In this document: positions 1 through 5,528 of the stretch, piece by piece | Layout of the letters: every line of letters begins with the position of its first letter | Position numbering within the stretch: position 1 is the first letter of the stretch | The notes under the pieces: generated by a model | Told to the model about the DNA's origin: nothing | What the model saw: only the letters and a program-made list of their open reading frames with translations | The model's database searches: none | NCBI GenBank assembly: GCA_010025655.1 | Contig: RGSV01000076.1 | Coordinates: forward strand, 1-5,845 | Origin: Acidimicrobiia bacterium | GTDB lineage: Bacteria > Actinomycetota > Acidimicrobiia > Acidimicrobiales > Ilumatobacteraceae | Length of the DNA: 5,845 bases | Direction of reading: 5' to 3' | Program-made: the position numbers and the translations under genes

Positions 1-357
1 CCCGACACTGCCACCGACCACTCGGCCGACATTCACAAGTCGAGCCTCAACTTCACCAATCACTCGACTCGACTCAACGATGCTGTCAACAGCAAGCCCG
101 TCGTCGTCACGGCGCACGACATAGTGCGTCGTACCGTCAGACGGGTGTAGCACCGTGCAGATTCGTCTCACACTTGCCGAAGGCTTCTCATGACTCGAGT
201 CGTAGACAATGACATCACCCGCTTCATAGCCGAGTCCGTCGCGCGCGGCTCGGCGTACGACAAGCAGATCTCCGGCAAAAATCATCGGGCGCATGGCATC
301 TGATTTCGTGATGAAGAGGCGCCATGGCCACACTTTGTCGAGAATCGACACGTTCAC
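1..357 (-). CDS. Signal peptidase I-like (S26 fold) protein, catalytic residues apparently lost; partial
   Basis: The first 119 residues are visible and the C-terminus lies beyond base 1. Seen in order: SDAMRPMIFAGDLLVV (19-34) matches signal peptidase box B, GDVIVY (47-52) matches box C, SVRRICTV (62-69) matches box D (KR or HR in active enzymes), and RRDDDG (82-87) sits near box E. In known type I signal peptidases the nucleophile is the Ser directly before the box-B Met; here it is Ala21. The general base of box D (Lys, or His in SipW/ER-type enzymes) is Arg64. No N-terminal membrane helix is visible, also unusual. The GTG start at 357-355 was chosen because it overlaps the upstream stop (GTGA), the frame is closed at 388-390, and no ATG lies before box B; a GTG at 351 is possible. 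It is the last visible gene of a coupled cluster with a secreted protein and a membrane protein, suggesting a role in handling that protein. Fold assignment is fairly sure; lack of activity is inferred. Confidence 0.75.
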   Translation of the reverse strand, partial: MNVSILDKVWPWRLFITKSDAMRPMIFAGDLLVVRRAARDGLGYEAGDVIVYDSSHEKPSASVRRICTVLHPSDGTTHYVVRRDDDGLAVDSIVESSRVIGEVEARLVNVGRVVGGSVG

Positions 358-1565
358 ACTCGCCCACTTCTCGAAAACATGGCGTGTTCACCTCGCGCGC
401 TACGTCTCGCAATCCACCACAGAAGCACACCCGAAAACGCGATCAGCACACCGACGATCAACACGATGAGTGGTGCTCGATCTTCTCCAGGGAAGAAGTG
501 CGCAACGCCCCACGGAACGAATGCGATCAGCCCGATAAGCCCAGCGACTGAAACCAAGGTGTGACCTGGCACCGTTCCGGCGGCAACCAACAACACAGCA
601 AGGATCACGCCATAGACGGTTGCGAAATCTTCTGATTCAACCCCGGTGACCGCCGCGCCAACAAGCGTTGCCACTGCTCCAATCGCAGTGGTCGCACCAC
701 CGCTGATGGTCAGGTCAGAGAAGCCCGCCAACACGAGCAGAGCTCCGATGATGCTGATGACGAGACCTGTGTTGACTCCGGCCTCGTTGGCGAAATGGGC
801 AACGGCGGGCGGAGTGCTCTGCACCATGCCGGTGATGCCCACCACGATGAAGGCCACGCGAAATATCACGTCATTCGGACCGATGAACATGGTTGCCAGG
901 AAGATCAACGAGGCTGACGTCGCGACGGCCACGAGCAGAGCGGGGCCGGTCCACTGCTGCGACGCGTAGATTGCACCTACTATTGCGGCAATCCCACCGA
1001 GCGTGCCCGTTATCCAGTTGCCCTCTCGCTCGACTGTGACAGCAATGAAGAGATAGGCAACACCGACGATCCACACGGCAACACCAGCGGCGCCGACATC
1101 CCAGATCTCGTGAGATGCTGCTCCAAATGCGACGGCGAGTGCACCGAGACCGGTGACGTGTTGAGCGATACCACTTCGCCACCACCACAGCAATGCACTT
1201 GCTGCTGCCACCGCTACCGCAATGACAAGCACTGGCCGAGCTTCATCTGTTGTGTCGAACCACTCGTCGCCCACCACCGAACCGAACACGCCCACACAGG
1301 CCGTGGAACCAAGCCATAAGAACTGTCGCAAGCGAATCGACGCCGGTTGGCGATCGTCACTGATTACGAGACCGCCAATGGTCAGCACGGCAGCGCTCAG
1401 CCCTGAAAGAGCGAGTCGCGTCATCAGACTGAAGTCGGCCCACGAGCGAATCGCAAACAACACCAGACCGAGCACTCCGAACATTCCGCCTACGTAGGCC
1501 AGCCCCTCGGCCACCGCCGCAATGCGGCGAGGCCGAGGAGACACCGTGGACGAGACGAGGCGCAT
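354..1565 (-). CDS. Polytopic membrane protein, DUF2157-like
   Basis: 403 aa, almost entirely hydrophobic, with about 13 predicted membrane helices judged by eye (roughly residues 22-40, 50-68, 81-99, 110-128, 137-151, 157-177, 186-201, 207-229, 233-255, 267-287, 290-308, 315-355 as two, 364-385). The N-terminus is short and basic (RPRR, 11-14) and the C-terminus ends in a basic tail (ARRSARGEH). The AEGLAYVGG start, the RLALSG loop and RLRQFLWLGSTA followed by GDEW resemble actinobacterial DUF2157-type proteins, whose function is not known. No catalytic motif is seen. The ATG begins one nucleotide after the stop of the secreted-protein gene, with a GGTGAG-like ribosome site inside that gene's last codons. 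Its own stop overlaps the start of the signal-peptidase-like gene. The spacing argues for translational coupling and a joint function, perhaps as the membrane part of an export or assembly apparatus (inference). Confidence 0.8.
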   Translation of the reverse strand: MRLVSSTVSPRPRRIAAVAEGLAYVGGMFGVLGLVLFAIRSWADFSLMTRLALSGLSAAVLTIGGLVISDDRQPASIRLRQFLWLGSTACVGVFGSVVGDEWFDTTDEARPVLVIAVAVAAASALLWWWRSGIAQHVTGLGALAVAFGAASHEIWDVGAAGVAVWIVGVAYLFIAVTVEREGNWITGTLGGIAAIVGAIYASQQWTGPALLVAVATSASLIFLATMFIGPNDVIFRVAFIVVGITGMVQSTPPAVAHFANEAGVNTGLVISIIGALLVLAGFSDLTISGGATTAIGAVATLVGAAVTGVESEDFATVYGVILAVLLVAAGTVPGHTLVSVAGLIGLIAFVPWGVAHFFPGEDRAPLIVLIVGVLIAFSGVLLWWIARRSARGEHAMFSRSGRV

Positions 1566-1566
1566 G

Positions 1567-3192
1567 TCAGCTCACCGAGGCGCAGCGAATGGCGCGAGTG
1601 TTGTTGAGGTCGTCGAACAACGACTTGAATGCAATTCGCGTGGCGCGATCGGTGGGTATCGCAGTTCGCAGGGCAATATCGAGCCAGCTGTCGACGGTCT
1701 TGCATTGACCATCGAAGTAGACGGATTGATCGCCAAATGAACCACTTCGCGCATTCATCGCTGTTCCGAGGGCTTGCGCGAGGAACATGGTCATGCAGTC
1801 GCCGCTGCAATTGGCCTTAGTGAAGTAGCTGCGCACACTCGCTTCACTCGTGATTGGAATCGCGGCGAGTGCCGGATACTTGACCGCCAGAGCTGCGAAT
1901 GCATTGACCACCTGCGGGGCACCCATCTTGTTGCCCCAATAACCAATCGTGAGACCAGGCACCGGCGGGCAGCCTGAGATGGTCAGCGTGTCGTCAACGC
2001 CGAGCGACTGTTCGGTTGCACCATCAAAAAGTTCAGCAACATTGACACGCTGGTCTGGGCACTCTTCTGGTTGCCAAGTGATCGAATAGTCAAGCGAGAG
2101 CGGCCCAGCAGACGTTTCCGAACGACGTTCGCCATCAACGATGTAGGCGGTTGCATGCAAAACGTCATTGACAGTGAGCGAGTCGGGCTCACCCCATGGA
2201 ATGACCACGTTGTCGGTAGCCGTGCCGGCATCGGTAGTAACAACGCCGGTGACCGTGACGCTCTGGCCATCGAGCCCAGCCGCCGACGTCACTGCCGGCT
2301 CACTGATAATCACACAGGTGTAGATGTAGTTGCCATCAGATGTGTTGGCATCATCAGTGACCAGGCAGTTTCCACCAGGCGTCGTGACGACAATGTCACT
2401 CATCTCAGCATCCGTAACATCGACGGTGCCAGTCACGATCATTGATCCATCGACGATTCGGTAATTACCGGGTACCGGAGGTTCAACTCGCACCGCGTCG
2501 ATTGAGTACCTCAAGACGTAAGGATCTGCGCCGTTCGCAAGCAAGCTTGCAGCATCAACGGTCTTGTCGATATCCCAGTCGTAGACCAGGTCATAGACCA
2601 TGTCGTAGTCGGCAACAGAGTCAACCTGAATCGTGGGGGGCTCGCTGCCATAGCCAGAAGCACACGCGTGCGACAGGTTGTGCGGAGACGTTAAGTATGT
2701 TTCAGTGGGCGTCTCACCGTCATCACGCGTAACTACATATTCGAGCCACGCCTGCTCGATTGTGCGACCTGGTTCGGTGTAGACCCAAAACAGATTTGCT
2801 CCAGCGTTGCCCTGGTCGTAATCGTCAGTGCCGGTGTATCGCACGACGCCGGCGATGCCCTGCCACTTGATGTACACCGCCGTGATCTCGGCACTGAGCT
2901 TGTATGACTCGTCACCATCTCTCACATTTTGTGGTGCAACGACAAAATGCCACAGATCTTGCTCTTGGCCAAGAAAGGCCTCGGTGTCGCAATCGCCCGA
3001 GGTGTTGTCGCCATAATCGGCGCTTTTGCCCTCGGCATTTGCCACAACTTTGTTCGCGTCGTACGACTCTGCACTACTCGATGACGCCACGATGAACGCA
3101 CCAATCGCCAGAATCGCCGCAACGGTGATTCCAAGCGACCAGCGTCGCCGCGGCTTACGCCTCGATGTGATGTCGGTGGGTATATCGCTCAT
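1567..3192 (-). CDS. Secreted or surface-anchored multidomain Cys-rich protein
   Basis: 541 aa. An Arg-rich N-region (RRKPRRR, 11-17) and hydrophobic stretch (18-36) ending in SSSSAES form a signal peptide or N-terminal anchor, with likely cleavage after Ala41; the layout recalls SipW-dependent signal peptides. Module 1 (about 60-180) has LWHFVV (80-85) and ends in HNLSHAC (171-177), a combination I recall from actinobacterial surface proteins. Module 2 (about 203-335) opens with YDWDIDKTVD and looks like an Ig/DUF11-type beta-sandwich with Cys276/Cys293. A linker leads to the C-terminal module (414-530) starting LTIGYWGNK, reminiscent of GYWKxH-type domains of surface proteins, with Cys462, Cys466 and Cys497. 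There are ten cysteines, all after the signal region, consistent with disulfides. No LPXTG or PEP-CTERM tail is seen. The start is supported by AGAGGA ten nucleotides upstream. Probably an adhesin or structural surface protein; substrate and ligand unknown. Confidence 0.8.
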   Translation of the reverse strand: MSDIPTDITSRRKPRRRWSLGITVAAILAIGAFIVASSSSAESYDANKVVANAEGKSADYGDNTSGDCDTEAFLGQEQDLWHFVVAPQNVRDGDESYKLSAEITAVYIKWQGIAGVVRYTGTDDYDQGNAGANLFWVYTEPGRTIEQAWLEYVVTRDDGETPTETYLTSPHNLSHACASGYGSEPPTIQVDSVADYDMVYDLVYDWDIDKTVDAASLLANGADPYVLRYSIDAVRVEPPVPGNYRIVDGSMIVTGTVDVTDAEMSDIVVTTPGGNCLVTDDANTSDGNYIYTCVIISEPAVTSAAGLDGQSVTVTGVVTTDAGTATDNVVIPWGEPDSLTVNDVLHATAYIVDGERRSETSAGPLSLDYSITWQPEECPDQRVNVAELFDGATEQSLGVDDTLTISGCPPVPGLTIGYWGNKMGAPQVVNAFAALAVKYPALAAIPITSEASVRSYFTKANCSGDCMTMFLAQALGTAMNARSGSFGDQSVYFDGQCKTVDSWLDIALRTAIPTDRATRIAFKSLFDDLNNTRAIRCASVS

Positions 3193-3202
3193 TGCTGGTT
3201 AT

Positions 3203-3208
3203 TCCTCT
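3203..3208 (-). promoter_or_regulatory. Ribosome binding site of the secreted-protein gene
   Basis: On the minus strand AGAGGA lies ten nucleotides before the ATG at 3192. It supports that start. The 61-nt gap to the regulator gene (3193-3253) contains no clear -35/-10 pair that I can defend, so whether the secreted-protein gene has its own promoter or reads through from the regulator is open. Confidence 0.65.
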
Positions 3209-3253
3209 CTTTGTTGGGTTTGTTGTTAGAGATTTCTCGATTGGCCAAGTAGT

Positions 3254-3925
3254 TCACTTGTCGGCTGCGGCCACGAGCGTTCGTGATGAGGAGACATCAT
3301 CGAAGACACCAAGTCGCTCGATATGCAGCGCCAGTTGGGTTCGATTGTCGAGGTGAAACTTCTGCAGAAGCCGCGACATACGGTTGCGCACGGTTTGCAG
3401 AGAGAGATACACCGAGCTCGCGATTTGCCGGTCGGTGCAACCACGAATCAACAGCTCAAGCATCTTGCGGTCGGTGGCGTCAAGCCGCGTCAGTGCCATG
3501 TGACCGTGTTCTTCGAGACGCCGCTTCGCATTGCGCACTGCGACCGGGTTGATCGTGTTCACGTTCGATGCCACGTCGAGTACGGCTTGGTGTAGGTCAC
3601 GAACCGGACGCCGCTTGCTAACCACGGCGCTTGCGCCGAGCTCATAACTGTTGACTAGTGCCGCGTCGCTCTCGTCATCGACAAGAGTCACTACCTTTCC
3701 CGCACCGTGAACCGCCTTGGCTCTGCGCGCAACATCGAGACCTGCACCATTGGCGTGTGCGACATCGACCACCATCACTTGCGGCTTGTGCTGCTGCACG
3801 GCTTTAACGAACGACTCGCCGTCATTTTCGGCCACAAGCACTGTGACCCCTTTGAGTGGTGCTATTGCTTTAACGAGTGCCTCGCGAACCATTTCTTGTT
3901 GCTCGCAGACTGCGATTGAGACCAT
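3254..3925 (-). CDS. LuxR/NarL-family response-regulator-like transcription factor
   Basis: 223 aa. Residues 1-120 form a receiver-like domain: the beta-1 end has Glu8-Gln9 where the acidic pair is normally found, Asp54 (in VMVVD) is in the phospho-acceptor position, and Lys104 (VVSKR) matches the conserved lysine. Residues 148-205 are a LuxR helix-turn-helix: LDATDRKMLELLIRGCTDRQIA, then LSLQTVRNRMSRLLQKF, then NRTQLALH. No histidine kinase is adjacent, so it is an orphan. The ATG at 3925 was chosen over a GTG at 3997 because GGGGAG precedes it by 11 nt, the receiver domain begins exactly there, and the extra 24 residues look unlike protein and overlap the inverted repeat. It lies upstream of the surface-protein cluster on the same strand and is divergent from hsp20, so it may regulate either. 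The degenerate acidic pocket may mean altered or absent phosphorylation. Confidence 0.88.
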   Translation of the reverse strand: MVSIAVCEQQEMVREALVKAIAPLKGVTVLVAENDGESFVKAVQQHKPQVMVVDVAHANGAGLDVARRAKAVHGAGKVVTLVDDESDAALVNSYELGASAVVSKRRPVRDLHQAVLDVASNVNTINPVAVRNAKRRLEEHGHMALTRLDATDRKMLELLIRGCTDRQIASSVYLSLQTVRNRMSRLLQKFHLDNRTQLALHIERLGVFDDVSSSRTLVAAADK

Positions 3926-3936
3926 ATGTGATACCG

Positions 3937-3942
3937 CTCCCC
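3937..3942 (-). promoter_or_regulatory. Ribosome binding site that decides the regulator start
   Basis: Minus-strand GGGGAG, 11 nt before the ATG at 3925. It favours this start over the upstream GTG at 3997, which has no comparable site. Confidence 0.65.
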
Positions 3943-3970
3943 AGTGATCGTTGTTTCGTGTGCGACACGG

Positions 3971-4102
3971 TAAGCAGCGCAGTGATGCGAAACTCACGAA
4001 GCGGGCATACCAGTACGAACGTCAATACCTGAATTGTCTCGCGGTACTTCCGTTCAAGTGGAAGGTATTCGTGTTCGTTGCTTCGCATCACTGCGCTGCT
4101 TA
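3971..4102. repeat. 132-bp structure bounded by 21-bp perfect inverted repeats
   Basis: The left arm at 3971-3991 begins TAAGCAGCGCAGTGATG and its exact reverse complement occupies 4082-4102; pairing breaks at both flanks. The 90-bp interval holds a further imperfect inverted repeat. Each arm contains CGCA-N4-TGCG (3978-3989 and 4084-4095), so each is a possible dimer-binding palindrome; the centres are 106 bp apart. It fills most of the 217-bp gap between the divergent regulator and hsp20 genes. The ends carry the dinucleotide TA, compatible with a TA-duplicating miniature element, though this is weak. Alternatives are a paired operator or an RNA hairpin in a leader. Confidence 0.9.
4015..4078. 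repeat. Nested imperfect inverted repeat
   Basis: Bases 4015-4030 (ACGAAC, 3 nt, AATACCT) pair with 4063-4078 (AGGTATT, 3 nt, GTTCGT): 13 of 16 positions match. It sits asymmetrically inside the larger repeat, 23 nt from the left arm but only 3 nt from the right arm. Together they could fold into one long interrupted hairpin. Confidence 0.7.
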
Positions 4103-4129
4103 TCGTCGAACCGCAATCAACCCTCAACG

Positions 4130-4135
4130 AAAGGA
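4130..4135 (+). promoter_or_regulatory. Ribosome binding site of hsp20
   Basis: AAAGGA with seven nucleotides to the ATG at 4143. It supports this start over in-frame upstream codons that run back through the inverted repeat. The site lies outside the hairpin, 27 nt after its right arm, so the hairpin would not mask it directly. Confidence 0.75.
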
Positions 4136-4142
4136 ATCACCA

Positions 4143-4577
4143 ATGTCTTTGATCCAGACATCACCCTGGGATCGCAATATCTCATCATGGTTACAGGAGC
4201 GTCCGTTCTGGTGGCCAGCAGCACTCGACGATGTTGCAGTCGCGTCACAAATACGTGTTGAAGAGTTTCAGGAAGACGACACCTACGTGATTCGTGCCGA
4301 AGCTCCGGGCATCAACCCCGACGATGACATCGACCTGACAATCACTAATGCCATGCTGCGTCTTGATATCCGTCGCCGCCAGAAGAAGAAGGAGAAGGAG
4401 CGCAAGCGTCAGCGCACAGAATTTGTCTACGGCTCGTTCACGAGAATCATCACCCTCCCCCGCAAGGCGTCAGAGAAGAACGTGACCGCTCAGTATGAGG
4501 ACGGGATCCTCGAAGTTCGGGTGCCGCTTAACGGTGAGGATGCGGATACGCATCACGTGCCTGTTCGGCGAAGGTAA
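4143..4577 (+). CDS. hsp20: Small heat-shock protein, Hsp20/alpha-crystallin family
   Basis: 144 aa, a usual length for bacterial small heat-shock proteins, which are ATP-independent cytoplasmic chaperones holding unfolding proteins for refolding by Hsp70/Hsp100. The N-terminal arm (1-34) has several Trp/Phe residues (PFWWP). The alpha-crystallin domain spans about 36-130: RVEEFQEDDTYVIRAEAPGI, then YGSFTRIITLP (96-106), then the diagnostic YEDGILEVRVPL (118-129). The C-terminus ends HVPVRRR, where VPV corresponds to the I/V-x-I/V oligomerisation motif. The loop at residues 77-91 is strikingly basic (11 of 15 are Lys or Arg), more so than in typical relatives. It is divergent from the LuxR-type regulator and appears monocistronic, being followed by a terminator-like hairpin. 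No canonical CIRCE or HAIR operator is seen upstream; regulation may involve the inverted repeats there. Confidence 0.93.
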   Translation: MSLIQTSPWDRNISSWLQERPFWWPAALDDVAVASQIRVEEFQEDDTYVIRAEAPGINPDDDIDLTITNAMLRLDIRRRQKKKEKERKRQRTEFVYGSFTRIITLPRKASEKNVTAQYEDGILEVRVPLNGEDADTHHVPVRRR

Positions 4578-4590
4578 GCGGTAATCCCGG

Positions 4591-4629
4591 GCAGGAGGGT
4601 CGGGCGAGATATCGCACGGCCCTCCTTGC
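4591..4629 (+). terminator. Terminator-like hairpin after hsp20
   Basis: GCAGGAGGGTCG (4591-4602) pairs with CGGCCCTCCTTGC (4617-4629) with one bulged T and one T/G position. An inner stem GCGA/TCGC (4604-4607 and 4612-4615) closes a GATA loop. It begins 13 nt after the hsp20 stop. No T-tract follows, which is common in high-GC actinobacteria, so it may act as an I-shaped terminator or 3' stabiliser. Confidence 0.7.
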
Positions 4630-4689
4630 TACGGGCACTCATGAAATCGCTATTGCAACCTGCCACGCTGTGAAGCAGGCGCCCTGATT

Positions 4690-4716
4690 ACTCAAGGCTG
4701 TCGACGCTGCTTGAGT
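4690..4716. repeat. Inverted repeat ACTCAAG-N13-CTTGAGT
   Basis: Seven-base perfect arms at 4690-4696 and 4710-4716 with 13 nt between them. The heptamers are those of the actinobacterial HspR operator (HAIR, CTTGAGT-N7-ACTCAAG) but in everted order, and the element lies downstream of hsp20. It may simply be a hairpin. Confidence 0.7.
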
Positions 4717-4717
4717 T

Positions 4718-4732
4718 GTGACTCCACGTCAC
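4718..4732. repeat. Short inverted repeat GTGAC-N5-GTCAC
   Basis: Five-base perfect arms (4718-4722 and 4728-4732) immediately after the ACTCAAG/CTTGAGT repeat. It has the size of a dimeric-regulator site upstream of the FAS1 gene, or of a small hairpin in tandem with its neighbour. Chance is possible at this length. Confidence 0.45.
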
Positions 4733-4800
4733 TTGCTGTCTCCTCATGATGATCGGTATCACGGTCACGATCTATACGACGCGCATACCGACTTGCCGCA

Positions 4801-4815
4801 AATTGCGTCGCAATT
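4801..4815. repeat. Inverted repeat AATTGC-GTC-GCAATT upstream of the FAS1 gene
   Basis: Six-base perfect arms with a 3-nt centre, ending 26 nt before the FAS1 start codon. Its position fits an operator or a leader hairpin for that gene; nothing else in the window repeats it. Confidence 0.5.
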
Positions 4816-4841
4816 CTCTTCGTGCTCGCGATGATATTGAC

Positions 4842-5471
4842 ATGACACAACACATCAGAAATATTTCAAAGAAGAAGGCCCTACTCATCTCGACCGCACT
4901 GCTTCTCGCAGTTCCAGCGGCTGCACAGGCAGAGCCAATCAACGGCCAGAAGTGCAGCACCCCTGGTGCATTGATCAGAGCGAACAATTCACGCTTCATC
5001 TGCGCCTCGGAGGGCGCAAAGAGCCGCTGGCGTCGCGTCAACGGCGAGTTGACGATCACGTCGATTCTCGAAGCGATGCCTCGCTACTCACTGCTCGTCA
5101 CGGCACTGAAAAAAGCTGGTCTTGACACCACGCTCAGGGGAAGTGGTCCGTTCACCCTGTTTGCTCCGCGCAACGCGGCGTTTCTCGCACTTCCGAAGGC
5201 AAAGCTCGACTTCTTGCTCGATCCAGCAAATGTTGCCGTGCTTCGCGAAGTACTGCTGCACCACGTGGTCACCGGCGAAGTGATGGCAAAAGATCTCAAC
5301 ACTGCGTCGTATTCCGCCCTTGACGGCACCCTGCTTGACGTTGTCGTGCGAACATCTGGCATCACTATCGACGGTGCGCGTGTGACGATGGCCGACGTTG
5401 ATGCCACCAATGGTGTCGTGCACGCAGTCAGCTCTGTACTCGTGCCTGACGACGTCGTCATTGGCTTATAA
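4842..5471 (+). CDS. Secreted FAS1 (fasciclin) domain protein
   Basis: 209 aa. Residues 1-30 are a classical Sec signal peptide: Lys-rich N-region (KKK, 10-12), hydrophobic core (13-23), and cleavage expected after AQA30. Residues 33-66 hold a small module with two cysteines (NGQKC and FIC, Cys38 and Cys54) ending in SRWRR, a type I recall at the N-terminus of other actinobacterial secreted proteins. Residues 70-205 are one complete FAS1 domain: ITSILEAMPRYSLLVTAL, the H1 motif GPFTLFAPRNAAF (102-114), LLHHVVTG (138-145) and the H2 motif NGVVHAVSSVLVP (190-202). FAS1 domains mediate adhesion to matrix or cell surfaces. No C-terminal anchor is seen, so it is likely released. The ATG at 4842 was chosen because the signal peptide starts there, although no good Shine-Dalgarno precedes it; the frame is open upstream to 4746. 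Confidence 0.9.
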   Translation: MTQHIRNISKKKALLISTALLLAVPAAAQAEPINGQKCSTPGALIRANNSRFICASEGAKSRWRRVNGELTITSILEAMPRYSLLVTALKKAGLDTTLRGSGPFTLFAPRNAAFLALPKAKLDFLLDPANVAVLREVLLHHVVTGEVMAKDLNTASYSALDGTLLDVVVRTSGITIDGARVTMADVDATNGVVHAVSSVLVPDDVVIGL

Positions 5472-5494
5472 ACAGTCATTCATTCGTAAACAGT
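5469..5494. repeat. 8-bp direct repeat TAAACAGT, period 18
   Basis: TAAACAGT occurs at 5469-5476 and 5487-5494, overlapping the FAS1 stop codon and lying upstream of the dehydrogenase. An 18-bp period is a little under two helical turns. It may be tandem binding sites or chance. Confidence 0.4.
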
Positions 5495-5514
5495 TCAATC
5501 AAACAACGACCACT

Positions 5515-5520
5515 AGGAGG
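5515..5520 (+). promoter_or_regulatory. Perfect Shine-Dalgarno of the dehydrogenase gene
   Basis: AGGAGG with eight nucleotides to the ATG at 5529. This is the strongest ribosome site in the window and fixes the start, so the unusual N-terminal extension of the encoded protein is translated. Confidence 0.85.
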
Positions 5521-5528
5521 TCACTGCA

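Larger units (their letters stand above)
4578..4841. other. 264-nt gene-free interval between hsp20 and the FAS1 gene
   Basis: Apart from the hairpin at 4591-4629 and short inverted repeats at 4690-4716, 4718-4732 and 4801-4815, no coding sequence is supported. The FAS1 reading frame is open back to 4746, but that extension lacks a ribosome site and would bury the signal peptide. The FAS1 promoter must lie here if the gene is not read through from hsp20; TTGCTG at 4733-4738 is a possible -35 with only a poor -10 17-18 nt later. Confidence 0.6.

Noticed and set aside
646..969. Plus-strand open frame opposite the membrane-protein gene
   Set aside because: It is fully antisense to a hydrophobic gene whose composition leaves long open frames; no domain or ribosome site is seen.
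2071..2445. Plus-strand open frame of 124 codons opposite the secreted-protein gene
   Set aside because: Composition looks like an antisense shadow; no recognisable domain and it is buried in a well-supported gene.
3230..3260. Short palindromes GAGATTTCTC and CAAGT-N5-ACTTG between the regulator and the secreted-protein gene
   Set aside because: Arms of only four and five bases; too short to claim a terminator or operator.
3926..3997. Upstream GTG start that would add 24 residues to the LuxR-type regulator
   Set aside because: The added residues do not resemble the receiver domain, they overlap the inverted repeat, and the ATG at 3925 has a good ribosome site.
3951..4142. N-terminal extension of Hsp20 by 64 residues
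   Set aside because: It reads through the inverted-repeat region and looks non-coding; AAAGGA and the family length support the ATG at 4143.
3926..4142. CIRCE or canonical HAIR operator upstream of hsp20
   Set aside because: Neither the TTAGCACTC/GAGTGCTAA nor the CTTGAGT-N7-ACTCAAG pattern is present in this interval.
4084..4554. Hairpin GATGCG-GATA-CGCATC (4539-4554) as a third copy of the operator-like site
   Set aside because: It shares only the hexamer GATGCG with the inverted-repeat arms, has different symmetry, and lies inside the hsp20 coding region; chance is likely.
4746..4841. N-terminal extension of the FAS1 protein by 32 residues
   Set aside because: It would place an Arg-rich segment before a clean signal peptide and has no ribosome site.
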